Positions 29,125 through 34,951 of a stretch of DNA of 47,038 bases are shown here, in pieces. This DNA is from Gammaproteobacteria bacterium (lineage in GTDB: Bacteria; Pseudomonadota; Gammaproteobacteria; Poriferisulfidales; Poriferisulfidaceae), in NCBI GenBank assembly GCA_026713705.1, contig JAPONY010000004.1, positions 1 to 47,038 of the forward strand. Reading direction: 5' to 3'. The notes beneath the pieces are model-generated. The model searched no databases. It saw only the letters and a program-made list of their open reading frames with translations, and had not been told where the DNA came from. The stretch's first letter is position 1; each line of letters opens with the position of its first letter. Position numbers and translations under genes: made by a program.

Positions 29125-29209
29125 CTCAAAGTTGAATCTCAAGAGGCCATGGTTCATCAAAAGCTATACCTATACTCCATAAATTATTCTGCTAGGGGAT
29201 TGATAGGGG

Positions 29210-29255
29210 TGGTGGCCAGGAACGGAATCGAACCGCCGACACGGGGATTTTCAGT
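29210..29255. repeat. Direct repeat of the tRNA-Phe 3' part (distal attachment site)
   Basis: 46 bp matching 33813-33858 with one mismatch (A instead of G at 29221). It contains the CCA end, acceptor strand, T arm and part of the anticodon loop of tRNA-Phe, in the same orientation as the intact gene. The match stops inside the anticodon loop. It reads as an attachment-site copy left by site-specific integration into tRNA-Phe. Confidence 0.85.
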
Positions 29256-29341
29256 ATAGGATATTCCCCACGAGGGAGATCTAAAAACCTCTTTTTTAAC
29301 CCCTACATTTCATCCTCTTCGTTGCAAAAGGAATCGTAGAT

Positions 29342-29761
29342 TTGTCTTGGTTAAGACTCTCTATACTGCTGCTATTGGTGCCGCTCTTAAGTGCTGCCGA
29401 TTTGGCCGATGAACTAGCCGACTTAACCGGTTACGTCATTCTCTCGTCCGAAAGAATTGACGATTTCGAAGGATGCGAGTACGGAAAAATCGTCCAGTTT
29501 GATTCACGAGCATTCGTTACGTGCGAAGAGTATGGTTACCAGTATGCATATAGCGCTGACGCTGTAATCTTGGTCCGGCATCTTGGAGCCGGAGGGCGCT
29601 TTAGTTGCAAAATGGCAGTTGAGGACGAGATATACGATATTGACTGTAATGACTATGTGAGCCGGCACATAGCTATTTTGCGGTCCTTTCGGGATAAGGG
29701 GGATGAAAGAATGCGTGCTTACGCTGACAGAATATTGCAAACACTAGGGGTACAAAAATAG
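29342..29761 (+). CDS. Small secreted hypothetical protein
   Basis: A 139-residue product starting at a TTG, with AAAGGAA about nine bases upstream. The first 18 residues form a good Sec signal peptide (leucine-rich core, cleavage near LLSA-AD). The mature part has four Cys (in FEGCEYG, VTCEEYG, FSCKM and IDCND segments), so two disulfides are possible in the periplasm. It lies just inside the left attachment repeat and points towards the ubiquitin-like operon from the other strand. I recognise no named family. Base composition is similar to its neighbours in the island. Confidence 0.6.
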   Translation: MSWLRLSILLLLVPLLSAADLADELADLTGYVILSSERIDDFEGCEYGKIVQFDSRAFVTCEEYGYQYAYSADAVILVRHLGAGGRFSCKMAVEDEIYDIDCNDYVSRHIAILRSFRDKGDERMRAYADRILQTLGVQK

Positions 29762-29845
29762 TCCTCACATCACAAGGGAGGTAAGTAAAAAAGTCGTTGC
29801 AACTCAATATCCGAGGCATCGCAAATCTGGAATTTGGTGCAAGCA

Positions 29846-30241
29846 CTATATTTGAAACTTTATGTTTGGCAAGGGTTTCATGCCAGTATCTTCGCACCAG
29901 TTGATACGGCCTTTCTTGATCCAGAAATGTGCGTAAGAACCATCAAGTTGTCGTACTGATGGGGTGATAGTTGGGCGCTGCAAAAAGTCGATCAAAACAT
30001 TCCATCGAGGCCTGTGGTTTGGCATGAGAGACAGTTGAATAACTTCATTGCTGTCAGCTGGGCAGCGAAAGTAAGCCCATTTCGGGAACCCTGAGCTTTC
30101 GACGACATAAATCAAACCAACTTCAAGATTGCTTGGAGACGGATGGTCGGCGACGATTCGGACGAGAAGGTCCGGCACGGGAATAATCTGTAACCGGATT
30201 AACAATGTCCGGCAGAATGCCCGGAAAGCTTTCTTCATCAA
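29846..30241 (-). CDS. DUF6527-family protein of the ubiquitin-like operon
   Basis: A 131-residue protein with features I recognise from DUF6527: the KWAYFRCP strand, VIQLSLMP, RPRW, a TITPSVRQ segment and the HFWIKKGRINWC end. The family occurs at the ends of bacterial ubiquitin-like operons next to E1-like genes. Where some relatives, as I recall them, have a CPCGC-type metal knot after the FRC, this one reads FRCPADSNE, so a metal site may be incomplete. It overlaps the end of the JAB-E1 gene by four bases and is the last gene of the operon. Its role is unknown; a processing or ligase-like job is possible. Confidence 0.72.
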   Translation of the reverse strand: MMKKAFRAFCRTLLIRLQIIPVPDLLVRIVADHPSPSNLEVGLIYVVESSGFPKWAYFRCPADSNEVIQLSLMPNHRPRWNVLIDFLQRPTITPSVRQLDGSYAHFWIKKGRINWCEDTGMKPLPNIKFQI

Positions 30242-31659
30242 TCGATTCTCCCAAGAAATGGCTCAGTGTCACCTCGACCCCAGACTGTTTCATTGGCACA
30301 AATGGGACAAGCCGTGTGAGGCTTGTGGCCAGGTCTGCGGTCTTCGCCAAGGTGAAATTTTCGGACACGGTTTGCGATTGCCCCATCAAGGCCACGAAAA
30401 CCCTGCAGGCGATGGATAAGTTCGTTAACAGCCATACAGGCAAGCTCCGTGGTGAAGGTAATGACGGCGGGGTTAGGGTTAGCTTCGCCTATCACGTAAG
30501 CTTCGGCTTTACGCTGTTCATATTCATCCGGGTCGCTGCGGCGCATCGCCTCGGTTCGTGCAATCTCGGAGTCGATAACGCTGCGGCATAGCAAACAGGT
30601 GTGTCGTGGGCCGAGAACAGTTACACGGCCGTCCAAGGCCGTAAAAGACGGGGGAGATCCGTTGTTCAATTCGATTGCAAGGCCGATGTCGATTACTGGC
30701 GTAATGTAGTAATAGGCAAACCGGTTAAGGAACAAGCGGCCTTCGTGATCATCGGTACAGCCAAATATGACATCACAGGACCGAAGTGGGTCACGACATT
30801 CCGGATCGGCGACCCATGCTTCAATCGGAATGGCCCTGATGCCGAGACCCATTTCCGAAATGGTGCGAGCAACAACCTTAGCTTTGGGTCGCATCGCATC
30901 GGCATCGGCCTGACGTGCACCATGGAGGCGATTCAAATTGGTTCGGTCAACGATATCATTATCGATAAGCAAGAGTTGACCGGCGCCAAGTCGTGCGAGT
31001 AGCATTGCGAGTGCACTACCGGTGCCGCCGCAGCCGACAATACCAATCCGCATTTTCTGGAAATCACTGTTTAAGGCATCTCCAAAAGCAAGCGCTTGTC
31101 TATGCAGGGCGGGAATTGATACCCCCTGGTCACGGTTGGGATAGTGGAACTGGTAGTCGATCCCAATGGTGCGTATCATGTCCAGCCGTTCATAGGAATT
31201 CTTTTTGGGTTTCAGCCAAACACGCCCGATGAGTTGCCCGTCAGTTGTTAGGATCAGGCTGATAAGGTTTGTACTTCCACCATTTCGATTGACTGCCATC
31301 TGGATGAGGTCAGGTTCGTTTTGATTGTCTTGTTCCGAGAACCAAGGCATAGCACTTGGGTGGTTATGGACAATGCCAATGACCTGGTTGTTGGCGGCAG
31401 CTTCTTTGAGAGTGTGGACATAAGACACAGTACTCCAAGTAACGAGATGTGGTGTTGATTCAATGACCTGATCATCGGGTACAGGGATAACACGGACAAC
31501 CAAAAACTTTTGGTGAGCGTGTCTGCCCCATGGTTCGTGTCTGACCACTGCGCGATTGCAGAGGATATAGGCGGCGTGTTCGCGACCGTCTACTCGCAAA
31601 AGATGATCTTTCAATTGAGCGAGATGTTCGTCGCGGAGTGTCAGGCTGTAGGTGGTCAT
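30238..31659 (-). CDS. JAB deubiquitinase-like/E1 ThiF-like fusion protein
   Basis: A 473-residue fusion. Residues 1-160 are a JAB/MPN metalloprotease domain with the full JAMM motif: E27, H98-N-H100-P-S102, S108 and D111. Residues 190-470 are an E1/ThiF/MoeB-like adenylating domain with the nucleotide loop GCGGTG (209-214), an acidic LIDNDIVD strand, NLNR, and a DVIFGCTDDHEGR segment. Two CxxC pairs (CLLC at 355-358, CPIC at 451-454) are suited to structural zinc. One protein thus can adenylate a ubiquitin-like C terminus and cleave isopeptide bonds. It overlaps the E2-like gene and DUF6527 gene by four bases each. No cysteine outside these motifs is an obvious E1 catalytic one. Confidence 0.9.
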   Translation of the reverse strand: MTTYSLTLRDEHLAQLKDHLLRVDGREHAAYILCNRAVVRHEPWGRHAHQKFLVVRVIPVPDDQVIESTPHLVTWSTVSYVHTLKEAAANNQVIGIVHNHPSAMPWFSEQDNQNEPDLIQMAVNRNGGSTNLISLILTTDGQLIGRVWLKPKKNSYERLDMIRTIGIDYQFHYPNRDQGVSIPALHRQALAFGDALNSDFQKMRIGIVGCGGTGSALAMLLARLGAGQLLLIDNDIVDRTNLNRLHGARQADADAMRPKAKVVARTISEMGLGIRAIPIEAWVADPECRDPLRSCDVIFGCTDDHEGRLFLNRFAYYYITPVIDIGLAIELNNGSPPSFTALDGRVTVLGPRHTCLLCRSVIDSEIARTEAMRRSDPDEYEQRKAEAYVIGEANPNPAVITFTTELACMAVNELIHRLQGFRGLDGAIANRVRKFHLGEDRRPGHKPHTACPICANETVWGRGDTEPFLGRID

Positions 31660-32036
31660 CGTGTAATCTCCCAGGCATATTCAATCCGCTTAATCATGGT
31701 CCAGATGCCATCAATCCCAGGCCGCCAATCATTATTGTGGCGAGACCACCGTTGCCATTTTTGGCCACCAAAGTTGAATGGCTGGTCAGCCTGAGGTGGA
31801 TATAGCTTTGTTGCCACCGACTTGACCCAAGGCAATAAATAAAACATATCAGGGGCTACATCTGCATAGCCTCGCGGAAGTTGAATTAATACGTCAACTT
31901 CTTCTTGGTCAAAGCGGCCAACGGGTAACGACTGCTCTTTGAGAATCACCGCTTTTTTGCCATTGTCCTCAACCTCTTCGAAGGATATGCCCTTCGAGAT
32001 CAAGTATTCACGGTCACGGTCTGGTAAAAAGTTCAA
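31656..32036 (-). CDS. E2/UBC-like protein (Prok-E2_E type) without cysteine
   Basis: A 126-residue protein resembling prokaryotic E2 family E: the LPDRDREYL start, VDVLIQLPRGYADVAPDMFYL core, the KWQRWSRH segment and the WRPGIDGIWTMI helix. E2 enzymes normally carry the ubiquitin-like protein on a Cys; this product contains no Cys at all, so it cannot form a thioester itself. I placed the start at a TTG, seven bases after a GGAAGGG ribosome-binding site inside the last codons of the Ubl gene. The frame is open upstream to 32252, but that part only overlaps the Ubl gene in another frame. The stop overlaps the JAB-E1 start. Confidence 0.82.
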   Translation of the reverse strand: MNFLPDRDREYLISKGISFEEVEDNGKKAVILKEQSLPVGRFDQEEVDVLIQLPRGYADVAPDMFYLLPWVKSVATKLYPPQADQPFNFGGQKWQRWSRHNNDWRPGIDGIWTMIKRIEYAWEITR

Positions 32037-32050
32037 GCGGCTACCCTTCC
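32034..32050 (-). promoter_or_regulatory. Ribosome-binding site deciding the TTG start of the E2-like gene
   Basis: On the minus strand GGAAGGG (32050-32044) lies in the last codons of the Ubl gene, seven bases before TTG (32036-32034). It fixes the E2-like start just after the Ubl stop (32043-32041) and predicts coupled translation. Confidence 0.6.
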
Positions 32051-32295
32051 GTGGTGGTTTTCTTTCCTGTGAAGAAACGTTTCTCACCCGGCTTGTCAAG
32101 ATCGACACTGTCGTCATTCTTGATCGGAACGTCTTCGGGTCCCGGCACATCTTGCCAAGCATCGTAGGTGTTGGGGTCGACGCCAGCGAGTTCTTTGATT
32201 TCGAGGCCCGTGATAGACGGTTTAGGCCATTCGTGTTGCTTTTGGTCAACAATGATCTCGAATGGCTTGTCGTGGTAATCGTTCTTGTTAGTCAT
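32041..32295 (-). CDS. Single-domain multiubiquitin-family Ubl protein
   Basis: An 84-residue member of the bacterial multiubiquitin (Multi_ubiq) family. A beta-grasp fold is expected; visible marks are the SITGLEIKELAGVD helix-strand segment, TYDAWQDVPGPEDVPI and the FFTGKK tail. Family members often carry several repeats; this one has a single domain. The protein ends with TTTEG and then the stop, so a C-terminal Gly is exposed without processing, as required for adenylation by an E1. It lies between the DUF2188 gene and the E2-like gene. The ORF starts at an ATG with AGGAGA upstream. Substrates of conjugation are unknown. Confidence 0.87.
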   Translation of the reverse strand: MTNKNDYHDKPFEIIVDQKQHEWPKPSITGLEIKELAGVDPNTYDAWQDVPGPEDVPIKNDDSVDLDKPGEKRFFTGKKTTTEG

Positions 32296-32313
32296 GAGAT
32301 TAGTCTCCTTGGG

Positions 32314-32541
32314 TTAGCCCTTCGGGGGGAAGGGGTCGTTGCCGTGCGAGTCACGTTCGCGGATGCGACCGTTACGGCCGTGTATAAAAAGTTCTGAGTG
32401 CTGATTTTGTGCGATTTCCCGCGCGCGACTGATGGCCTCGCGTTGGGTATCGTGTACAGAGGAAGCTTGGTCGCTTCCAGCGGGTTTCACCGCCCAGCCG
32501 TCCTTGTGGGGAACCACATGTTGATCTCTTCCTTTTTTCAT
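32314..32541 (-). CDS. DUF2188 small protein
   Basis: A 75-residue protein with the DUF2188 pattern: HVVPHKDGWAVK near the start, a central helix (REAISRAREIA) and the SELFIHGRNGRIRERDSHG end. DUF2188 proteins are small cytosolic proteins of unknown function that often accompany mobile or defence genes. The ATG at 32541 is preceded by a strong GAGGAGG site, so I did not use the longer frame back to 32604. It is the first gene of the ubiquitin-like operon and the Ubl gene follows after 18 bases. Confidence 0.8.
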   Translation of the reverse strand: MKKGRDQHVVPHKDGWAVKPAGSDQASSVHDTQREAISRAREIAQNQHSELFIHGRNGRIRERDSHGNDPFPPKG

Positions 32542-32586
32542 TTCAATTTCCTCCTCATTGGGATTGGGATAGCATATCCGCTTATC

Positions 32587-32598
32587 CGCTAAATAGCG
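32587..32598. promoter_or_regulatory. Operator candidate before the ubiquitin-like operon
   Basis: CGCTA-AA-TAGCG is a perfect inverted repeat in the 114-bp gap between the ImmA-like gene and the DUF2188 gene. On the minus strand its half-site reads ACGCTA, the same hexamer found at the Xre promoter (33745-33760). Control of both promoters by the Xre protein is an inference. Confidence 0.4.
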
Positions 32599-32655
32599 TA
32601 ACACAGATTCGAAAAGGGTACAAGTGGAACTTCAGACATACTAGATTGTGGACTC

Positions 32656-33378
32656 TTAGACGCTAGAAAGCGCTTGGCCAGTGGTAACTTCGGTAAGAGA
32701 ACCGAGTTTTAGAAGGCGAATGCGGGCAGCATCTTCGGATACTTGAAATGTAGTTTGCACGGAATGGATAAGGGCACGCCCTTGTGGGTCGTCGACATTA
32801 ATCGCTCCACAGAGTTCCTCCGTTTTTTGGTGGTCTTTGACAATTTTCTGAATCTGGGAAATGGGCATGAGCAGTGCGCCACACGCATAACCTGCCTGCC
32901 ACTCCATCCAGTCGGCCTGAGTAGAGTCAAGTATGCTTTCACGCTTGCAGATTTGGGTGTCTGCATTTGAGGCGCACCCTAAAAGATCAGGAGGGGCCTG
33001 CCCGAGCTCCCAAAGATAAGCATGGAAGTGAACATGACCGTATTCGTGGGTGAGGGTGGTTCGTAGTCGGTTTTCGCGCCTGCCGTCTCCAGCCAGCGCT
33101 GCCGAAATTTTTACTAATGGCTTATGACCAGTGCGAAAAATAGTGAGGCCTTCAACTCCCGAACCATAAGGTGAAAGATCTGCATAAAGATCAAGACTTT
33201 CAGTATCGCGTTCAATCAAACGGGTTAAGTCGCCTGTTGAAATAGGAAAACGTAATTCACCGTTGCGGTCTTTGAGGAAAGAGTTAATTATGCCTTCACA
33301 TTCTTGATCCAATTCTTCAGGTTTGTAGTGTGGGCGTTGCAAAAATCTGCCTGTGCGGTCGGAGACATATTTAACCAT
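32656..33378 (-). CDS. ImmA/IrrE-family metallopeptidase
   Basis: A 240-residue protein with the zinc motif HEYGH (in LTHEYGHVHFH) and the C-terminal DWMEWQAGYACGALLMP segment typical of ImmA/IrrE peptidases. These cytosolic proteases cleave or disable a partner Xre repressor in response to stress or DNA damage. Its ATG shares a base with the stop of the Xre-like gene directly upstream, the usual arrangement of such pairs. Its likely target is that regulator, and through it the operon that follows. It is read from the same strand as the ubiquitin-like operon but separated from it by 114 bp with an own promoter candidate. Confidence 0.88.
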   Translation of the reverse strand: MVKYVSDRTGRFLQRPHYKPEELDQECEGIINSFLKDRNGELRFPISTGDLTRLIERDTESLDLYADLSPYGSGVEGLTIFRTGHKPLVKISAALAGDGRRENRLRTTLTHEYGHVHFHAYLWELGQAPPDLLGCASNADTQICKRESILDSTQADWMEWQAGYACGALLMPISQIQKIVKDHQKTEELCGAINVDDPQGRALIHSVQTTFQVSEDAARIRLLKLGSLTEVTTGQALSSV

Positions 33379-33713
33379 CAGCGAGACCTCTCTTTGCTTG
33401 ACGTGCGTCGAAAAGCAACCATCCCCGCTGTGAAATCTTTTTCAGAAAGTTTTTTCCCCCTAGAGTTTTGGAGAAACCGACCGGCAAGATAAGCAAGCCA
33501 TTCTGCATCAAGGTCTAGGGCTTGGGCAAATTGTTTAACCATGCGATCAGATGAAGGATGTCGGCGATCATGTTCAATGTCGTTTAAGTATTGCGGAGAG
33601 ATCGGGCATCCATCTTCTTTTTGTATGTGCGCGACGAGATCTTTTAGTGTCCAATTTTTTTCTTTCCTAGCGTTGCTGATGGCACGACCGAATGTTTTGG
33701 GGTCTGAATGCAT
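33378..33713 (-). CDS. Xre-family helix-turn-helix regulator
   Basis: A 111-residue DNA-binding protein. Residues 8-70 form a Cro/C1-type helix-turn-helix (FGRAISNARKEKNW, LKDLVAHI, PQYLNDIEHDRRHPS). The C-terminal part is basic and short. The ATG at 33713 follows AGAGG with five bases between. It overlaps the ImmA-like gene by one base, and a perfect dyad (33745-33760) lies just upstream of it. Such a pair usually forms a repressor with its inactivating peptidase. It is transcribed away from tRNA-Phe. Confidence 0.87.
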   Translation of the reverse strand: MHSDPKTFGRAISNARKEKNWTLKDLVAHIQKEDGCPISPQYLNDIEHDRRHPSSDRMVKQFAQALDLDAEWLAYLAGRFLQNSRGKKLSEKDFTAGMVAFRRTSSKERSR

Positions 33714-33744
33714 GTAACCTCTATCATTAATTACGCAACTGCTG

Positions 33745-33760
33745 TACGCAGATTAGCGTA
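33745..33760. promoter_or_regulatory. Operator candidate at the Xre promoter
   Basis: TACGC-AGATTA-GCGTA is a perfect inverted repeat 32 bp upstream of the Xre start. On the minus strand TATACG, a possible -10 box, overlaps its edge, and a TTGACT lies 15 bp upstream. Autoregulation by the Xre protein is inferred. Confidence 0.5.
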
Positions 33761-33812
33761 TAACATTTGCTTGGTCTAGTCAATCGGAAGAAATGTACGT
33801 CTAATTGAAAAA

Positions 33813-33858
33813 TGGTGGCCAGGGACGGAATCGAACCGCCGACACGGGGATTTTCAGT
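33813..33858. repeat. Direct repeat, proximal copy within tRNA-Phe
   Basis: The 3' part of the tRNA-Phe gene, from the CCA end into the anticodon loop, which recurs at 29210-29255 with one mismatch. Confidence 0.85.
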
Positions 33859-33888
33859 CCCCTGCTCTACCGACTGAGCTACCTGGCC
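33813..33888 (-). tRNA. tRNA-Phe (GAA anticodon)
   Basis: A 76-nt intact gene with CCA encoded. The acceptor stem pairs GGCCAGG with CCTGGCC, the D arm is GCTC/GAGC, the anticodon stem GGGGA/TCCCC encloses CTGAAAA with anticodon GAA, and the T arm carries TTCGATT. Upstream is a TATAAT (33921-33926 read as ATTATA on plus) followed by a GC-rich discriminator, as is common for stable RNA promoters. The 3' half also serves as the attachment repeat of the island at 29210-33858. Confidence 0.97.
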
Positions 33889-33920
33889 TTGATCTGGAAA
33901 CCCGCAAGCAGGCGCGCGGC

Positions 33921-33926
33921 ATTATA
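33921..33926 (-). promoter_or_regulatory. -10 box of tRNA-Phe
   Basis: TATAAT on the minus strand, 32 bp before the tRNA, followed by a GCCGCGCGCC discriminator typical of stringently controlled stable-RNA promoters. No good -35 hexamer was found at 16-18 bp. Confidence 0.5.
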
Positions 33927-33948
33927 CAGGGCAGCACGTGTGTTTTGC

Positions 33949-34899
33949 CTATTCTTTTGTCAAACGCAGGTGCATCTCTTTGGTTGCCGCGACCAAAGCG
34001 GTGGTGATGCCTTGCTCCAGCGCCGAATGGCCCGCTTCGGCCACCAGGTCCAGACGCGAATCCGGCCAGGCATGATGTAACGCGAAGGCTTGGTCGATGG
34101 GGCAGACAACGTCGTATCGACCGTGCACCAGGATACCTGGGATTCCGGCCAGCTTTCCGACTTGTTCCAGCAGGTGATTCTCCGGCAGGAAAATCCGGTT
34201 GACGAAATAATGGCATTCGATGCGTGCCAGGCTGAGCGCCATGTGCGGGTCGCTGAACGCTTCCAGGACCTTGGCGTTGTGTTGCAGGTTCGAGCACCGC
34301 CCCTCCCAGATGGACCAGGCCTTGGCTGCCTTCATGCACATCAGTTCGTCGGGGCCGGTGAGTCGGCTGTGGTAGGCCTGCATCAGATCACCACGTTCCG
34401 CCTCCGGGATGGGGTCCAGGAAATCGCGCCAGTAGTCGGGAAAAATCTTGTCTGCGCCTTCCTGGTAGAACCACAGGAGATCAGGGTGCCGGCACAGGAA
34501 GATGCCACGCAGGATCAGGCCCAATACCCGCTTGGAGTGGGTCTCGGCATAAGCCAGTCCCAAAGTTGATCCCCAAGAGCCGCCGAACACCACCCACTGC
34601 TCAATGCCCAACTCCTCACGAATTTTTTCGATGTCGTCGACCAAGTGAGCCGTAGTGTTGTCGGTCAGGTCCGCATGAGGCGTCGAACGTCCGGAGCCGC
34701 GCTGATCGAACAGCACCACCCGGTAAAGTTCCGGGTCGAAAAACTGGCGATGATAATCCTCGCAGCCGGCACCGGGGCCGCCGTGCAAAAATACTACGGG
34801 CAATCCTTCCGGGCTGCCGCATTCCTCCACATGCAGTTCATGTCGTCCATCGACCTGCAGGCGGCGGGTCGCGTAGGGTCGGATGGCGGGATACAACAT
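33949..34899 (-). CDS. pip: Proline iminopeptidase
   Basis: A 316-residue alpha/beta hydrolase of family S33 that removes N-terminal proline from peptides in the cytosol. HGGPG at 39-43 forms the oxyanion region, GGSWGSTL carries the nucleophile S108, and HGRYDVVCP and AGHSALE supply the Asp and His. The length and the start at 34899 are normal. It lies next to the tRNA-Phe gene outside the island and is divergent from the acyltransferase gene, and looks like ordinary chromosomal DNA by base composition. Confidence 0.95.
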   Translation of the reverse strand: MLYPAIRPYATRRLQVDGRHELHVEECGSPEGLPVVFLHGGPGAGCEDYHRQFFDPELYRVVLFDQRGSGRSTPHADLTDNTTAHLVDDIEKIREELGIEQWVVFGGSWGSTLGLAYAETHSKRVLGLILRGIFLCRHPDLLWFYQEGADKIFPDYWRDFLDPIPEAERGDLMQAYHSRLTGPDELMCMKAAKAWSIWEGRCSNLQHNAKVLEAFSDPHMALSLARIECHYFVNRIFLPENHLLEQVGKLAGIPGILVHGRYDVVCPIDQAFALHHAWPDSRLDLVAEAGHSALEQGITTALVAATKEMHLRLTKE

Positions 34900-34951
34900 C
34901 AGGGCTGTAGAGAGCTAGCTTAATTCTATACTTCGCCGTGAGGCTGATCAG

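Larger units (their letters stand above)
13480..29209. mobile_element. Phosphorothioation defence island (Ssp/FGH)
   Basis: From about 13480 the DNA becomes clearly AT-richer and codon use changes from the flanking GC-rich genes. The interval holds a three-gene plus-strand module, the convergent sspDCB operon and the divergent sspA. The right end abuts the tRNA-Phe fragment at 29210. The left boundary is uncertain: between 13480 and 13705 I see no gene, only AT-rich sequence, a GGCTG-AAAG-CAGCC hairpin near 13502, and no convincing repeat of the right end. No integrase or transposase is present. Confidence 0.55.
29210..33858. mobile_element. tRNA-Phe-flanked 4.6-kb segment with ubiquitin-like operon
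   Basis: The segment lies between two direct repeats of the tRNA-Phe 3' end, and the intact tRNA gene faces into it, as in genomic islands formed by tyrosine-recombinase integration. It carries a secreted hypothetical gene, the ubiquitin-like operon and an Xre-ImmA pair. No integrase, excisionase or transposase can be found, so it is a decayed island or one moved by an enzyme coded elsewhere. The phosphorothioation island abuts its left end, so the two may be tandem insertions. Confidence 0.7.

Noticed and set aside
31939-32397. 152-codon plus-strand frame across the Ubl and E2-like genes
   Set aside because: Opposite a conserved operon with overlapping genes; sequence shows no family pattern.
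29256-33812. Integrase, excisionase or transposase in the tRNA-flanked segment
   Set aside because: Both strands were read; every larger frame belongs to the listed genes or is their shadow.
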